Source: SAT2750 sp964476375
Lineage (GTDB): Bacteria > Planctomycetota > Planctomycetia > Pirellulales > Pirellulaceae
Direction: 5' to 3'
Assembly: GCA_964476375.1 (NCBI GenBank)
Contig: CAYYZW010000217.1
Location: 1-64,000, forward strand
DNA length: 64,000 nt
Within the stretch, counting starts at the first letter, position 1, and each line of letters starts with the position of its first letter. The notes beneath the pieces were generated by a model. That model had not been told where the DNA came from. It did no database searches and saw only the letters and a program-made list of their open reading frames with translations. Shown one piece after another: positions 26,095 to 36,223 of this stretch. Both the position numbers and the translations under genes were made by a program.

Positions 26095-27498
26095 ATGCCA
26101 GACTCTCCTCCCACCGCTGTCCCGGCAGAACTGATCGAGCAGCTTCGGGAACTGCTCGCAGACCGCCTGTCGGTCGACGAGCAGGTGCGCCGGGACCATG
26201 GCCGGGATATTTCCCGCCACCGGACGGCGCCCCCGGATGTGGTTGTCTTTCCTGAAAACAACGACGAGGTCCAGCAGATCGTGCGGGCCTGTGCCACATA
26301 CGGCGTACCGATCATTCCCTTCGGAACCGGTACGGCCGTGGAGGGAGGGGTGCTGGCAATTCGTGGCGGCGTCTCGATCGACCTGGGACGAATGAACCGG
26401 GTACTTCGTTTCAGCCGGGATGATGCCGATGTCACCGTCGAGGCCGGTGTCACCCGCCTCGAGCTCAACGAGTACCTGGCAGAACAAGAAAGCGGCCTGC
26501 ACTTCCCGGTGGATCCCGGCGCCGATGCCTCGCTCGGGGGCATGGCCGCCACGCGGGCCTCCGGCAGCACCGCCGTGCGTTACGGGACAATGCGCGAGAA
26601 CGTGATCGGCCTGACCGCGGTCCTGGCCGACGGCCGGCTGATCCGGACCGGTGGCCGGGCCCGCAAGTCATCAGCCGGCTATGACCTGACCCACCTGCTG
26701 GTCGGCTCGGAGGGAACACTTGCGGTGATCACCGGGGTCACCCTGCGCCTGCAGCCAGAACCGGCCGCCATCTCCGCGGCGGTCTGCCAGTTTGACCAGA
26801 TCGAAGCGGCAGTCCGGTGCGTGATCGATGTACTCACCCACGGTGTCCCGATGGCCAGGATCGAGCTGCTGGACGAGATCCAGGTGGCGGCGGTGAATAG
26901 TTACTCGGGGCTCGAGCTTGTGGAAAAACCGACCCTGCTGATGGAATTTCATGGTTCCGAGAACCACGTGGTGGAACAGGCCGAAACCGTCGGTCAGTTC
27001 GTCCAGCAGCACGGTGGCAGTGACTTCCAGTGGGCCACGGATCCGGAGCAGCGGGACAAGCTCTGGCAGGCCCGGCATGATGCGTACTACGCCTCGCTTG
27101 CCCTCCGCGAGGGGTCGATCGCCTATATCACGGATGTCTGCGTACCGATCTCCAGGCTGGCCGAGTGCATCCTGGCGACCAAGCAGATCCTCCAGCAGAC
27201 CAGCCTGCCGGTTCCTCTCTTCGGCCATGTCGGGGACGGGAACTTCCACGTGCTGATCCTGATCGATCCGGAAAGTGACGAGGAGCTGGCCGAGGCACAG
27301 GAAATCAACCGGCAGATTGTCCAGCTGGCCCTGCAGATGGACGGGACCTCGACAGGCGAGCACGGGATCGGCATCGGCAAGCAGGAGGCCCTGCTGGAGG
27401 AACACGGCCAGGGAGTGGAGGTAATGCGGGCGATCAAGCAGGCACTGGACCCGCAGAACATCATGAACCCGGGCAAGGTGCTCCCGGGTATTGGTTAG
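26095..27498 (+). CDS. FAD-linked oxidase of the glycolate oxidase GlcD / D-lactate dehydrogenase type
   Basis: 467 residues. The N-terminal FAD-binding (PCMH) domain shows PENNDEVQQIV, IPFGTGTAVEGG, and the GADASLGGMAATRASGSTAVRYGTM region cut across residues ~140-165. The C-terminal FAD oxidase domain shows FGHVGDGNFH and DGTSTGEHGIGIGK, with the conserved metal or substrate histidines. It oxidises a 2-hydroxy acid such as D-lactate or glycolate. No GlcE or GlcF partner lies next to it, which favours a D-lactate-dehydrogenase-type stand-alone enzyme. No Shine-Dalgarno is evident. It converges on the hydrolase at 27502 with 3 bases between. Confidence 0.92.
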   Translation: MPDSPPTAVPAELIEQLRELLADRLSVDEQVRRDHGRDISRHRTAPPDVVVFPENNDEVQQIVRACATYGVPIIPFGTGTAVEGGVLAIRGGVSIDLGRMNRVLRFSRDDADVTVEAGVTRLELNEYLAEQESGLHFPVDPGADASLGGMAATRASGSTAVRYGTMRENVIGLTAVLADGRLIRTGGRARKSSAGYDLTHLLVGSEGTLAVITGVTLRLQPEPAAISAAVCQFDQIEAAVRCVIDVLTHGVPMARIELLDEIQVAAVNSYSGLELVEKPTLLMEFHGSENHVVEQAETVGQFVQQHGGSDFQWATDPEQRDKLWQARHDAYYASLALREGSIAYITDVCVPISRLAECILATKQILQQTSLPVPLFGHVGDGNFHVLILIDPESDEELAEAQEINRQIVQLALQMDGTSTGEHGIGIGKQEALLEEHGQGVEVMRAIKQALDPQNIMNPGKVLPGIG

Positions 27499-27501
27499 CG
27501 T

Positions 27502-29517
27502 CTACTTCCCCTTGAGCTGCCAGTTCTCATCGAAAAAGTCGGCTGCCACCACCTTGCCCGGATACTGCGATCCGGCCGCTGTGCCCAGGTCAATCACCGC
27601 CCAGTCAGGAAGCATCGGAACCTGGCGGGCGTTGTTCAGGTAAGCATAGTCGCGGAAGGTAAAGCTGCTGTTCAAGACCACGTAGCGATCGGGGTTCAGG
27701 GGGTTGGGGTAAATCCCAACCAGGGCATGGGAAGCGGCCGGATAGGCACGGTCACCCACCTGGATCTGCGTGCTATCCCAGCCGATCGGCAGGGCCGCCG
27801 CCACTTTCCCCAGCAGGCTGTTCATCTGCGGCGTTCCCCAGAGGACCAGGTTGGCACTGGCGATATCCTCCGCCGTGATCTCCGTCTCCTTTTTGACCCT
27901 CGCATGGCCGCGGAAGTGCCGTCGCCAGTGGACGATCGCCCGCTCCATCTCCGCGTCCACCCACTTGTTCACCAGCTCGCTCGAATCCCGGCCAGCCGGT
28001 GCCACGAAAATAAAGCTGTCCATCAGGGCATCATCAATCGGGCCCTGCAGTCCGCTGCGCTTGGCAAGCCCCTCACCGGGCAGCGGCCCGGCGCGCCAGT
28101 GGCCATCGGCCAGGTGGACCGTGAATGTCCAGGACCGGTCCGATCCCGGGGCCGGCGCCTGCAGTCGGTCCTTGCCAACCCGGACCTGGACCGGGCTGGT
28201 CACCCCGAGCATCCTCTGGCCGGCCGGCAGGGAAAATGTCATCTGGGTCACATTCTCGGCAGCCACCTCCAGCTCGCTTAAAAGCCCCACCCTGGCATCC
28301 ACGCGTGCCCGCTGCCAGTGTTCGCCCATGCGGTCAATCGTCAGCCAGTACATGCGGTTGTACTTGAGCGTGTAGGTCACCAGGTGGACCTCCCGCGTAA
28401 GCACAGCAGCGTCGTTCCCCGAGCGAGCCAGCTGATCCATCCGCCGCTCGACCTCGCGCTTTGAATCGGGATGGATCTTGTGGCCGGTCTCCGGTCCGAT
28501 CACGTGGACCATGTCCATCCCTTCTTTCTCCATCGCCTCGGCCATGATATCCGCCGCCTGTTTCTGGATATCGATTTCCCCGCTGTAGGCAACCGTTGGA
28601 CAGTGAAAGAGGTTGATGGCATAGTCGGTGCAGTCATAGAGACGCCACAGCTTCTTTTCCGCCGGCGTCGGCGAGAGGGTCTCCTTCTGGAAGAAGCGAA
28701 GAAACTCCGGGGTCTCGGAAAAACCCGCGCCCGGGTTGGCAGCAAACCAGCGATCGGCATAGTGCACGGCAAACTGCCAGCAGGCCGCCCCCCCCATCGA
28801 GAAGCCACGCACGGATATCCGCTGCGAATCCACCCGGTAATGCTGCTTGACGTGCTCCAGTGCCTCCAGCACATCCACTTCCCCGGCAAACTTGAAGGCA
28901 TTCGAGTAACGGCCGTAGGGATGCAGCACGATCGTTCCGGCCGGCGTGTACTGCCCCGCCTGGCGGCCACGCTGGTCAATAAAACTCGTCTCACTGAGTG
29001 TCTCCCCACGCCCGTGGAACCAGATGTCGACCCGGGCCGGCAACTCCCCGTCGGCCCGGTAGGTCGCCGGAACCACCAGCCCGTAGGGCTGAACCGTCTG
29101 GTCCAGCCTGGAGATGAACCCTCGTACCACCAGTCCATTCTGCCGGGTCCAGGGGGCATCCCCCCCGGCAAGCTGGCCGGCCCGCTCGATCCCCGCTGCC
29201 AGCAGGCGATGGGCTTTCTGGATATCGCCGGGGGAAAAGAACTCCTGGTGTTCAAGGTTATCCTTGACCGCCCGGTGATAGATCATCACGTCGGGCAGCA
29301 GCGAACGGGCCTGCTGGTTCCCCTCGTTCCGCACCTGCTGGATCATCCCGGCCAGCCTGGCAAGACCCTCCCTCAGTGTCTTCGCCTCCTCCTCCGGCAC
29401 CTCCACGCCCAGGCGGGGGACGCGGCGGACAGTGGCCGGGTCGTTATCTCGCGGGCCATCGGCAGCAAGGGGCAAGACCGGCAGAAGAACAATACCGAGG
29501 CAGAGCAGTCGTATCAT
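27502..29517 (-). CDS. Exported alpha/beta hydrolase (prolyl-oligopeptidase/PHB-depolymerase-like)
   Basis: 671 residues from ATG 29517, with AGGAAAA 7 bases upstream. The signal peptide is MIRLLCLGIVLLPVLPLAA. VDIWFHGRGETLSE near residue 145 is an oxyanion-side strand. VRGFSMGGAACW near residue 220 is the GxSxG nucleophile elbow. PTVAYSGEIDIQK and GHKIHPDSK supply candidate Asp and His. The C-terminal ~330 residues are a beta-rich extension without a recognised domain. It is probably a periplasmic esterase or peptidase. It follows the pentapeptide-repeat gene by 22 bases on the same strand. Confidence 0.85.
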   Translation of the reverse strand: MIRLLCLGIVLLPVLPLAADGPRDNDPATVRRVPRLGVEVPEEEAKTLREGLARLAGMIQQVRNEGNQQARSLLPDVMIYHRAVKDNLEHQEFFSPGDIQKAHRLLAAGIERAGQLAGGDAPWTRQNGLVVRGFISRLDQTVQPYGLVVPATYRADGELPARVDIWFHGRGETLSETSFIDQRGRQAGQYTPAGTIVLHPYGRYSNAFKFAGEVDVLEALEHVKQHYRVDSQRISVRGFSMGGAACWQFAVHYADRWFAANPGAGFSETPEFLRFFQKETLSPTPAEKKLWRLYDCTDYAINLFHCPTVAYSGEIDIQKQAADIMAEAMEKEGMDMVHVIGPETGHKIHPDSKREVERRMDQLARSGNDAAVLTREVHLVTYTLKYNRMYWLTIDRMGEHWQRARVDARVGLLSELEVAAENVTQMTFSLPAGQRMLGVTSPVQVRVGKDRLQAPAPGSDRSWTFTVHLADGHWRAGPLPGEGLAKRSGLQGPIDDALMDSFIFVAPAGRDSSELVNKWVDAEMERAIVHWRRHFRGHARVKKETEITAEDIASANLVLWGTPQMNSLLGKVAAALPIGWDSTQIQVGDRAYPAASHALVGIYPNPLNPDRYVVLNSSFTFRDYAYLNNARQVPMLPDWAVIDLGTAAGSQYPGKVVAADFFDENWQLKGK

Positions 29518-29539
29518 GGTCGATTTTCCTGGTGAGAAA

Positions 29540-30457
29540 CTACGAGCCGGCCGGCGGCACCGCGGGCTCCACTGCCGGTTCCTGTTGGGGCGGGTTACCA
29601 GCATCATAATCTGACGTCCATTTTTCGAAATCCTGTCGCCATTCAGACGGCGCCCTTTCCCCTGGCGGATACCTTTCACGCAGCTCGGCAACAAGATCCA
29701 CGGACATACCCACCGCCTGCCACCAGTTGGTATCGGTAAAGTCTGTCTCCAGCAGCCCGCAGCCGCTGAAATCCGCGCCCGCCAGATCCGACCCCTCCAG
29801 CAGTGCCGCATCCATATTCGCTCCTGTCAGGTCCGCACCAACCAGGATCGCTCCAGTCAAATCGGCAAGCATGATATCGGTTTCCGCCAGCATGGCACCG
29901 GAAAAATCTGCCCCGCTCGCTGTCACCTGCTGCAGCGAAGCCCCCACCAGGTCGACCCCCGCCAGGTTCGCTTCGACCAGGCTGGCTCGCAGCAGCCAGG
30001 ATTCACGCATGTTACTTCCCTTCAGGATCGCACCGTTCAGGTCCGCCGCTTCCAGCCCGACCCGGTAGAGGTTTGCCTGCGTGAGATCGGTATCCACGAG
30101 CTTGCAGTTATCCATCGTGGCATCGGCAAGCTCTGCCCCGGACAGCTCCAGGCCGCTCAGGTCGAGTCCCTTGAGCTGGGCGATCCGCCACTCCGTGTTC
30201 CCTTCGTCCACCAGTGCCAGGAAGGCCTCCAGCCGTTCCTGCTGGGTCCCCCCGTTATGCGAGAGCAGCCAGAACATCTCCTTGACATCCTTGCCGCCCT
30301 GGGACGTCCCCTGACGAAGCACCATCCCCAGCAGCACAACAATCACCACGGCAAGACTGACACCCAAGATGGAAAGACGACGGCGGCCGGCTTCCTGCTG
30401 CGCGAGTTGCTGCTGCAAGGCATCCATGCGATCGGCTAGACTTTTTGAATCGACCAT
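29540..30457 (-). CDS. Membrane-anchored pentapeptide-repeat protein
   Basis: 305 residues. A short coiled stretch (DRMDALQQQLAQQEAGRRR) precedes a membrane segment at about 28-48 (LSILGVSLAVVIVVLLGMV). Residues ~105-245 hold about 25 A(D/N)LXX-type repeats (LDLSGLELSGAELADA, ANLAGVDLVGASLQQ), which fold as a right-handed quadrilateral beta-helix. An acidic/proline-rich tail ends the protein. Such helices act as scaffolds or DNA mimics, but a periplasmic location argues for scaffolding. It probably shares a transcript with the hydrolase downstream. Confidence 0.85.
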   Translation of the reverse strand: MVDSKSLADRMDALQQQLAQQEAGRRRLSILGVSLAVVIVVLLGMVLRQGTSQGGKDVKEMFWLLSHNGGTQQERLEAFLALVDEGNTEWRIAQLKGLDLSGLELSGAELADATMDNCKLVDTDLTQANLYRVGLEAADLNGAILKGSNMRESWLLRASLVEANLAGVDLVGASLQQVTASGADFSGAMLAETDIMLADLTGAILVGADLTGANMDAALLEGSDLAGADFSGCGLLETDFTDTNWWQAVGMSVDLVAELRERYPPGERAPSEWRQDFEKWTSDYDAGNPPQQEPAVEPAVPPAGS

Positions 30458-30545
30458 GGAAAATAACTCTCACCGGTTTGAACGACGAGGACTCTTCCCT
30501 TGTTTTAGATCGAGATGGCACGAACTGCCAGCAGGTTAACAGGTG

Positions 30546-32396
30546 ATGAATAAAACAAGCAGCACTTCCAATGCTCGCAAGGCCCCCCGGGGTCGCCGGC
30601 GAGGGGTGTTTGTACTGCTTGCCGTCCTGCTGGGAATCAGCCCCTTCCTGGTCCTGGAAATTTCCCTGCGGATCCTCGGGGCCGGCAAACCGACCACCCT
30701 GGTGGATCCTTATTTTGGTTTTGGGCCACTGCAGCCGCTTTTTGAACTGGATCGCGAGGGGACAAGCTACCAGACGTCCCGCTCGCGGTCGCTTTACTTC
30801 GGCGACCAGCAGTTCCCTGCCGAAAAGGCAGAAAACACGTTCCGCGTCTTCTGCCTGGGCGGCTCGACTGTACGGGGACGTCCCTACACCACCGATACCG
30901 CTTTTGCCAGGTGGATGCAGGTGGAACTCGGCGCCCGGGATCCGTCCCATCACTACGAGGTGGTCAACTGTGGCGGGCTTTCCTACGCAAGCTATCGCTT
31001 GAGCCTGATGCTCGACGAGATCCTCCAGTACGAACCGGACCTGGTCGTGATCGCCACGGGCCAGAACGAGTTTCTTGAGGACCGCACATACAGTGATATC
31101 AAGGAAAGCTCCGGCGGGATCCTGGCCTGGCTTGGCTCGCTGCGGATGGTGACCCTTGTCCGTTCACTCTTTTCCGATGCGGATGTCGAGGAGGCCCGCC
31201 GTCATTCTGAAAAGAAACTGCCCGGCGAGGTCGCGGTCCGACTGGACGAGGATAGCGGCTACGGCTCCTACCACCGTGACATCCAGTGGCAAGCCGACGT
31301 GAAGGAGCATTTTGAGCATTCGCTGCGGAGCATGATCCTTCGCTGCCAGGAAAAAGCCGTGCCGCTGGTGATGGTCTCCCTGGGAAGCAATCTCCGTGAC
31401 TGCCCGCCGTTCAAATCGGAATATGCCGCGGGGATCTCGACCAGCAAGCAACAGGAATGGCAACGGCTCTTCCAGCAGGCAACCACGATGAAGGGGGACC
31501 CGGAAAGTGCCCTGATCCTCTACGAGCTTGCCGCAGCAATCGATGACCAGCATGCCCTGCTGCATTATCGCATGGCCCGCTGCCATGACCAGCTTGGCGA
31601 CCACGAAGCGGCAGAAGAAGCTTACCGGGCCGCGAAACAACTGGACATCTGCCCCCTGCGGATCCTGGACGAGATGCAGGATTTTGTTCGGCAGCTGGCA
31701 TCCGAGACAGGAGTCCCGCTGGCCGATGCCCACGAGCGGCTCTCGGCAGAATCCCCCCAGGGAATTGCCGGTAACGATGTCTACATGGACCACGTGCATC
31801 CCACCATCCGGTCCCACCAGCTGATAGCAGAAACAATCATCGAGGCAATGCAGGTTCACCGGATCGTGGATATTGGAGAAGACTGGACCGGAAGAGACCG
31901 GCGGGCCGCCTACCGCGACCATATGGCATCGCTCCCCCGGGCTCACATGGGTAACGGCCGCAGGCGAGTCGGCTGGCTGGAGGGATGGGCCCAGCGAGAT
32001 CGCATGCAGCAGGAACTTGCGGCGGTGGATGCTCGCGGTTATGTCCATGCGGGACAAAGAAAATTCAACTTTGCCGAATACCAGGATGCCTGGCAGGACT
32101 TCAATATCGCCCTGCTGATGGACGAAGGAGCGTGGGACCTGCTCATGCAGTTTGCCGCGGCACTGGTCACCGAGGGCCGGCCCGCAGATTCCCGCCGGCT
32201 GCTGGACCAGATGGCGACGATACCAACCGGCGAAGACCGGCAGCCAGAAATCCATCTCGGGCAGCTGGTCACCATGCTCGAACTGGGGCTGCAACAGGAC
32301 GCGGACAGGCAGAGGGAGTTGTACGGCGAGCAGATCCGATCCGTAGCGCCCGGAAATCGCTGGCACTCATTTCTCAGGGATGACATGGAAGAGTAA
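30546..32396 (+). CDS. Membrane-anchored SGNH hydrolase-like protein with TPR segment
   Basis: 616 residues. The N-terminal anchor is GVFVLLAVLLGISPFLVLEI. SGNH-type blocks follow: FCLGGSTVRG near residue 103 (Ser), NCGGLSYASY near 140 (Gly), VIATGQNEFLED near 168 (Asn) and MDHVHPTIRSH near 420 (Asp/His). A tetratricopeptide-like stretch at about 320-370 (ALLHYRMARCHDQLGDHEAAEEAYRAA) interrupts the hydrolase fold, and more TPR-like helices follow it. ATG 30546 and GTG 30543 are adjacent candidate starts; GCAGG upstream suits either. The kinase gene starts 15 bases after its stop. Confidence 0.82.
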   Translation: MNKTSSTSNARKAPRGRRRGVFVLLAVLLGISPFLVLEISLRILGAGKPTTLVDPYFGFGPLQPLFELDREGTSYQTSRSRSLYFGDQQFPAEKAENTFRVFCLGGSTVRGRPYTTDTAFARWMQVELGARDPSHHYEVVNCGGLSYASYRLSLMLDEILQYEPDLVVIATGQNEFLEDRTYSDIKESSGGILAWLGSLRMVTLVRSLFSDADVEEARRHSEKKLPGEVAVRLDEDSGYGSYHRDIQWQADVKEHFEHSLRSMILRCQEKAVPLVMVSLGSNLRDCPPFKSEYAAGISTSKQQEWQRLFQQATTMKGDPESALILYELAAAIDDQHALLHYRMARCHDQLGDHEAAEEAYRAAKQLDICPLRILDEMQDFVRQLASETGVPLADAHERLSAESPQGIAGNDVYMDHVHPTIRSHQLIAETIIEAMQVHRIVDIGEDWTGRDRRAAYRDHMASLPRAHMGNGRRRVGWLEGWAQRDRMQQELAAVDARGYVHAGQRKFNFAEYQDAWQDFNIALLMDEGAWDLLMQFAAALVTEGRPADSRRLLDQMATIPTGEDRQPEIHLGQLVTMLELGLQQDADRQRELYGEQIRSVAPGNRWHSFLRDDMEE

Positions 32397-32411
32397 CCAG
32401 GGAGTGGCACA

Positions 32412-33386
32412 ATGGTTGGCGAGTATCCCCCGGTGATGGCGTCCGAGACGGACATGGACCTGCCGGCCGGTTTTCAGAACGGTTTCGACAAGTACTCGAA
32501 TTTCAAGCCGATGGGGCAGGGGGGCAGGGCGGATATCCTCGCCTGCCGCGACACCGCCCTGGGACGCACGGTGGCGATGAAGCAGCTGCAGGCCAGGTAC
32601 GCCGACAACAGCCAGTTGCGGCGGCGATTCCTCCGCGAGGCCCGCCTGACCGCCCAGCTCCAGCATCCCAGCACGGTTCCGGTGTACGAGATCGGCTACC
32701 AGCAGGATGGCGAACTTTACTTCACCATGAAGAAGGTGGCGGGCCGGAACCTCTACCAGATCCTCGTTTCGCTTTACCGGAAGGAAGAGGATACCGTCGC
32801 CGATTTCTCCATGGACCGGCTGCTCGATATTCTCATCCAGGTCGGTTACGTGCTGGATTACGCCCACATCCATGGTGTGATCCACCGGGATGTGAAGCCG
32901 GAGAACATCCTGGTGGGCTTGTTCGGCGAGGTGGTGCTGCTGGACTGGGGAATCGCCCGGATCTGGGGCATGCCGAACGAGGATCCCTCGCCCGGCACGG
33001 CACCGGAAGATTACGAGACGCTCGACGGTACCGGCCAGCGCCCGGGCACGCCACTTTACATGTCGCCCGAGCAGGTGCTGGGGAGGATCGTGGACGAGCG
33101 GAGTGATATCTACAGCCTGGGGGTGGTGCTTTACGAGATGCTTACCTTCAGCCTCCCCTTCCAGGGACCGAACGTCCGCAGCACTTTCGAAAAGATCGTG
33201 GAGCACCCGCTGCAGTCGCCGTCGGAGCGGGCCCCCGGGCGGGCGATTCCTGCCGGGCTGGAAGCGATCTGCCAGCGGGCACTGGAGAAGAACCCGGCCG
33301 ATCGCTACCAGTCGATGCGGGAGCTGATCCGGGCAATCCGCGAGTTTCGTACCCGGGCCATGCTCTCCGGTGAGCAGGCAGAGTAA
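32412..33386 (+). CDS. Hanks-type serine/threonine protein kinase
   Basis: 324 residues, kinase domain only. The glycine loop is degenerate (MGQGGRADIL), the ATP lysine is in VAMKQLQ, the catalytic loop is HRDVKPENIL, the metal loop is DWG instead of DFG (VVLLDWGIAR), the activation segment ends GTPLYMSPEQ, and DIYSLGVVLYEML is the alpha-F region. All residues for catalysis are present, so it should be active. There is no membrane anchor or sensor domain, unlike PknB. It is cytosolic and probably cotranscribed with the SGNH protein and possibly the PQQ gene after it. Confidence 0.93.
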   Translation: MVGEYPPVMASETDMDLPAGFQNGFDKYSNFKPMGQGGRADILACRDTALGRTVAMKQLQARYADNSQLRRRFLREARLTAQLQHPSTVPVYEIGYQQDGELYFTMKKVAGRNLYQILVSLYRKEEDTVADFSMDRLLDILIQVGYVLDYAHIHGVIHRDVKPENILVGLFGEVVLLDWGIARIWGMPNEDPSPGTAPEDYETLDGTGQRPGTPLYMSPEQVLGRIVDERSDIYSLGVVLYEMLTFSLPFQGPNVRSTFEKIVEHPLQSPSERAPGRAIPAGLEAICQRALEKNPADRYQSMRELIRAIREFRTRAMLSGEQAE

Positions 33387-33494
33387 TACTCCATGTGGAG
33401 CCGGTCTCGTTTGCGAAGTTGCCGGGAGCCTGCGAAAATAGTCCACCATCCCAGCATGATGCTGTTTCCAATTTTCCCGCCCAGGGTCATTACC

Positions 33495-36158
33495 ATGAAA
33501 CCGCTGTTCCGACTCTTCCTTGCCGCCGCTCTCTGCCTCGCCATCCAGGCACCCTCCGGCTCGATGGCAGCCGACGACTGGCTCCAGCTCCAGGGCGACG
33601 CCGGCCGTTCCGGAAACGCCCCCGGGCAGTCGCTGGCAGACTCGATGGGACTGATCCAGGCCATTCCACATGGCGATGCGATTTTTACTTCTCCTGTTGT
33701 GGGTCTTGGCAAGGTTTTTACCGTGGACGGATCCGGTGAGGTTCGGGCCCTGGACCAGCAGACCCTCGAGGTCGCCTGGCAATTCACCACGCGTGGCGGC
33801 ACGGGGAACTGCAACAATGTCGCCTCTCCTGCCCTGGTCGGGAAATACCTTCACCTGGGGACGATGGCCGGTTATTACTATGTCCTCGATGCCGAATCGG
33901 GCAGGCTGGTTAAAGAACTCGACTGGGGTGAGCCGGTCTTTTCCGCCCCGGCCGTCGGAAATGGCAGGGCCTACTGTGCGACACTCGGTGCCCGGGTGCA
34001 CGCACTGGAACCTGCCGGGGAGGTAGTCTGGACGTGGGATTTTGTCGAGGAGGTAATCGGCTTTACCGGGGATCGCTGGAAGGGCGCCGACTGGCTCGCT
34101 TTCCGTGGTGACCGGGTTAACTGGAAAGATCATTTCATCTGTTCCAGGGACATCTGCCTCGTCGATCGAACCGTGGTCATGCCCGCCGGGGGTCGAACTA
34201 TCTTTCTGGATGATGCCGGGGACCACGCCACGCTCCGCACGGTTGCCGAGATCCCCAACTACGTGGGAAGCGAGTTCCCGGCGACCTTTGGCCAGAGTGC
34301 CGACGCCCTGGGGAATGTCTTTGTGCAGTGGCACCGTCGTGACAACGCTGGACGGGTGGAGGTGATGCGACTGGAGTAGAATGAAGTCCGTACCGTGGTC
34401 GTGCCGGGCACCGAGACATCGATCGACAAGTATGGCCTGCTGAGCTTCACGTCGGTCAGCATTCGCGGCGACAACATCTATCGAGTCCGCCCCCAGCAGG
34501 GGCACGGACTCTGTCGCCACCATGCGGACCTGGACCAGCCGGAGGTGCTCTCCGCGGCAGGTTCCATTTCGCCGGCCATCCTGACCGACAGGCAGGCGGT
34601 CTATGGGGGGCTCGACGGGAGCCTGCATGTTGTCCCACTTGGCGACGGAGAGCCCCGTTCCTACCGGACCGCCTTTGGCGCGTCGATCACGGCACCGCTG
34701 GCGATTGCCGCCGGACGCGTCTACGTCCCCTCGGAGGACGGTTACCTGTATGTCTTTGGTCCCGGCGGGAAAGCCCCGCTGCCGACGAAGGACCTTGAGG
34801 TCTGGAAGATTCGCAGCCCACTCTCTGGCCCCCTGGCAGATCCAGAATTTGACTGGTACACGAACTACGGCGACTTCAGCGGCACCAACGCCAATTCCCA
34901 GGGACTCGAGCCGCCGCTCCGCATGCGCTGGGCCAGGCGACTTGAGGGAACAGTGAAACACCTGCCGGTCTGCGGGGGAGGGCGGATGTACATGCACACG
35001 GCCGAGGGCCAGGTCCTGGCGGTGGAGCAGGATACCGGCCGGCTTCTCTGGAGACGCTACGCGCCGGATGTCTACCTCTCCTTCACCTCGCCGCTTTACA
35101 CCGGCGGCAAGCTGATCATCCCACAGGGGGGGATCAAGCGTTCGCTGATGCGCTGCCTGGATGCGGCCACCGGCAGGCTGCTCTGGGAGGCCCCCTTTAC
35201 CGGCTCCCCAAGCTGGAGCCGGCAGTTCCCACCGGTCGTCGAGGGGAACGTTGCCATCTACGCATCGGGGTCGGGGCAGTACGCGGCCCAGGGCACCGAG
35301 CGGCCGTTTATTTTTCGGGGCACGCCCGTCAAGCGGGAGGGCAAGGAAGTCATGAGCTGGATCTATTCCAATGACAACCCTTACTACCCCAAGGACCATC
35401 GGCCCCGCATCTGGGCCTGGGACCTGGAGACAGGCAAGGTCGTCTGGGAAAAGGACTTTTCCGAGCACGGTCGCGGTGGCAATGACTGTGGCATCTGCCT
35501 GCTCGACGGCAAACTCTTTTACTCGGTCTTCTTTGGCTATGCCGAGGCACTCCGCAAGCGCCGCGGGCTGCCGGCCAAGAACAACGGCCTGACCGCCTGT
35601 ATTGAACCGGCAACCGGTGAAATTCAATGGCTGACCACCGATTTCTATGTGACCTCCAAGTGCACGCTCAGTGCCCGTGACGGCCGGCTCTACCTTGGCG
35701 GCTTTAACCGGGCCAGGGAGGGAACGGACGACCGCTTTGTCTGGTGCCTGAATGCCTCGGATGGCTCGCTGGCCTGGAAGTCCGACCCGGTCACCTCGGC
35801 GCTCAACGTGGTCACGGTGGGTGAGCGGTTTATCTTTTCCAATGCCCTTCGCGGGAAGGGCAACGTCTTTGATCGCACGACCGGCAAGGTCGTCAGCAGC
35901 ATCGGGCACAACTATGCCTGTTGCCGGTTCACGCTTTCAGAACCCTACGTACTGGGCGCGAACATGGACATGATTGATCTGTCCGGTGAGGGGAAGCTGG
36001 TCTCCACCGGCCCGGCAATCGACTCGCGTGAATGCCTGGGTGCGGTAGTCTCCAATGGCCGCATCTATTACATGTCCCAGGCCAGCGGTTTCGTCGTCTC
36101 GCAGACCTTCGGCCCGGCCTCCGGGAAACTCCCTGCCCCCTGGGACAGGAGGGAGTAA
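33495..36158 (+). pseudogene. Exported PQQ-like beta-propeller protein interrupted by an in-frame TAG
   Basis: One reading frame runs from ATG 33495 to the stop at 36158 (888 codons) except for a single TAG at 34377-34379, codon 295. The signal peptide is MKPLFRLFLAAALCLAIQAP. Propeller blades continue on both sides of the stop: VRALDQQTLEVAWQF and YYVLDAESGRLVKELDW before, VLAVEQDTGRLLWRRY and LDAATGRLLWEAPF after. Sequence directly across the stop (RVEVMRLE, stop, NEVRTVVVPGTE) looks like uninterrupted protein. No frame change is needed. It may be a recent nonsense mutation, a base-call error or readthrough. A GTG at 34395 could restart translation but has no Shine-Dalgarno and no signal peptide. 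Confidence 0.85.
34377..34379 (+). other. Internal TAG stop codon in the PQQ gene
   Basis: Context is CTG GAG TAG AAT GAA. CAG to TAG or GAG to TAG are one-base routes. TAG is also the normal stop of thiG, the PLP-enzyme gene and the acyl-CoA ligase in this window, so a genome-wide TAG reassignment is unlikely. Confidence 0.9.
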
Positions 36159-36184
36159 ATCCCCTTCAAAGTTAACCGCTTCAC

Positions 36185-36219
36185 AAAAAAACCCTCCGCT
36201 GCCTGCCGGCAACAGAGGG
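36185..36219 (-). terminator. Intrinsic terminator of the tRNA-Val gene
   Basis: Arms 36208-36219 and 36192-36203 pair over 12 positions with a 4-base loop (two G-U wobbles in the minus-strand RNA), followed by seven U. It lies just after the tRNA in the minus direction. Confidence 0.85.
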
Positions 36220-36223
36220 GTAG

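Noticed and set aside
34377..34379. TAG as a reassigned sense codon across the genome
   Set aside because: TAG ends several intact, full-length genes in this window, including thiG, the threonine-synthase-like gene, the acyl-CoA ligase and the DUF1501 gene.
32367..35909. An 1180-codon open frame on the minus strand
   Set aside because: It lies antisense to the SGNH gene's end, the kinase and the PQQ gene, all with clear domains. Its composition is that of a GC-rich antisense frame and it shows no motif.
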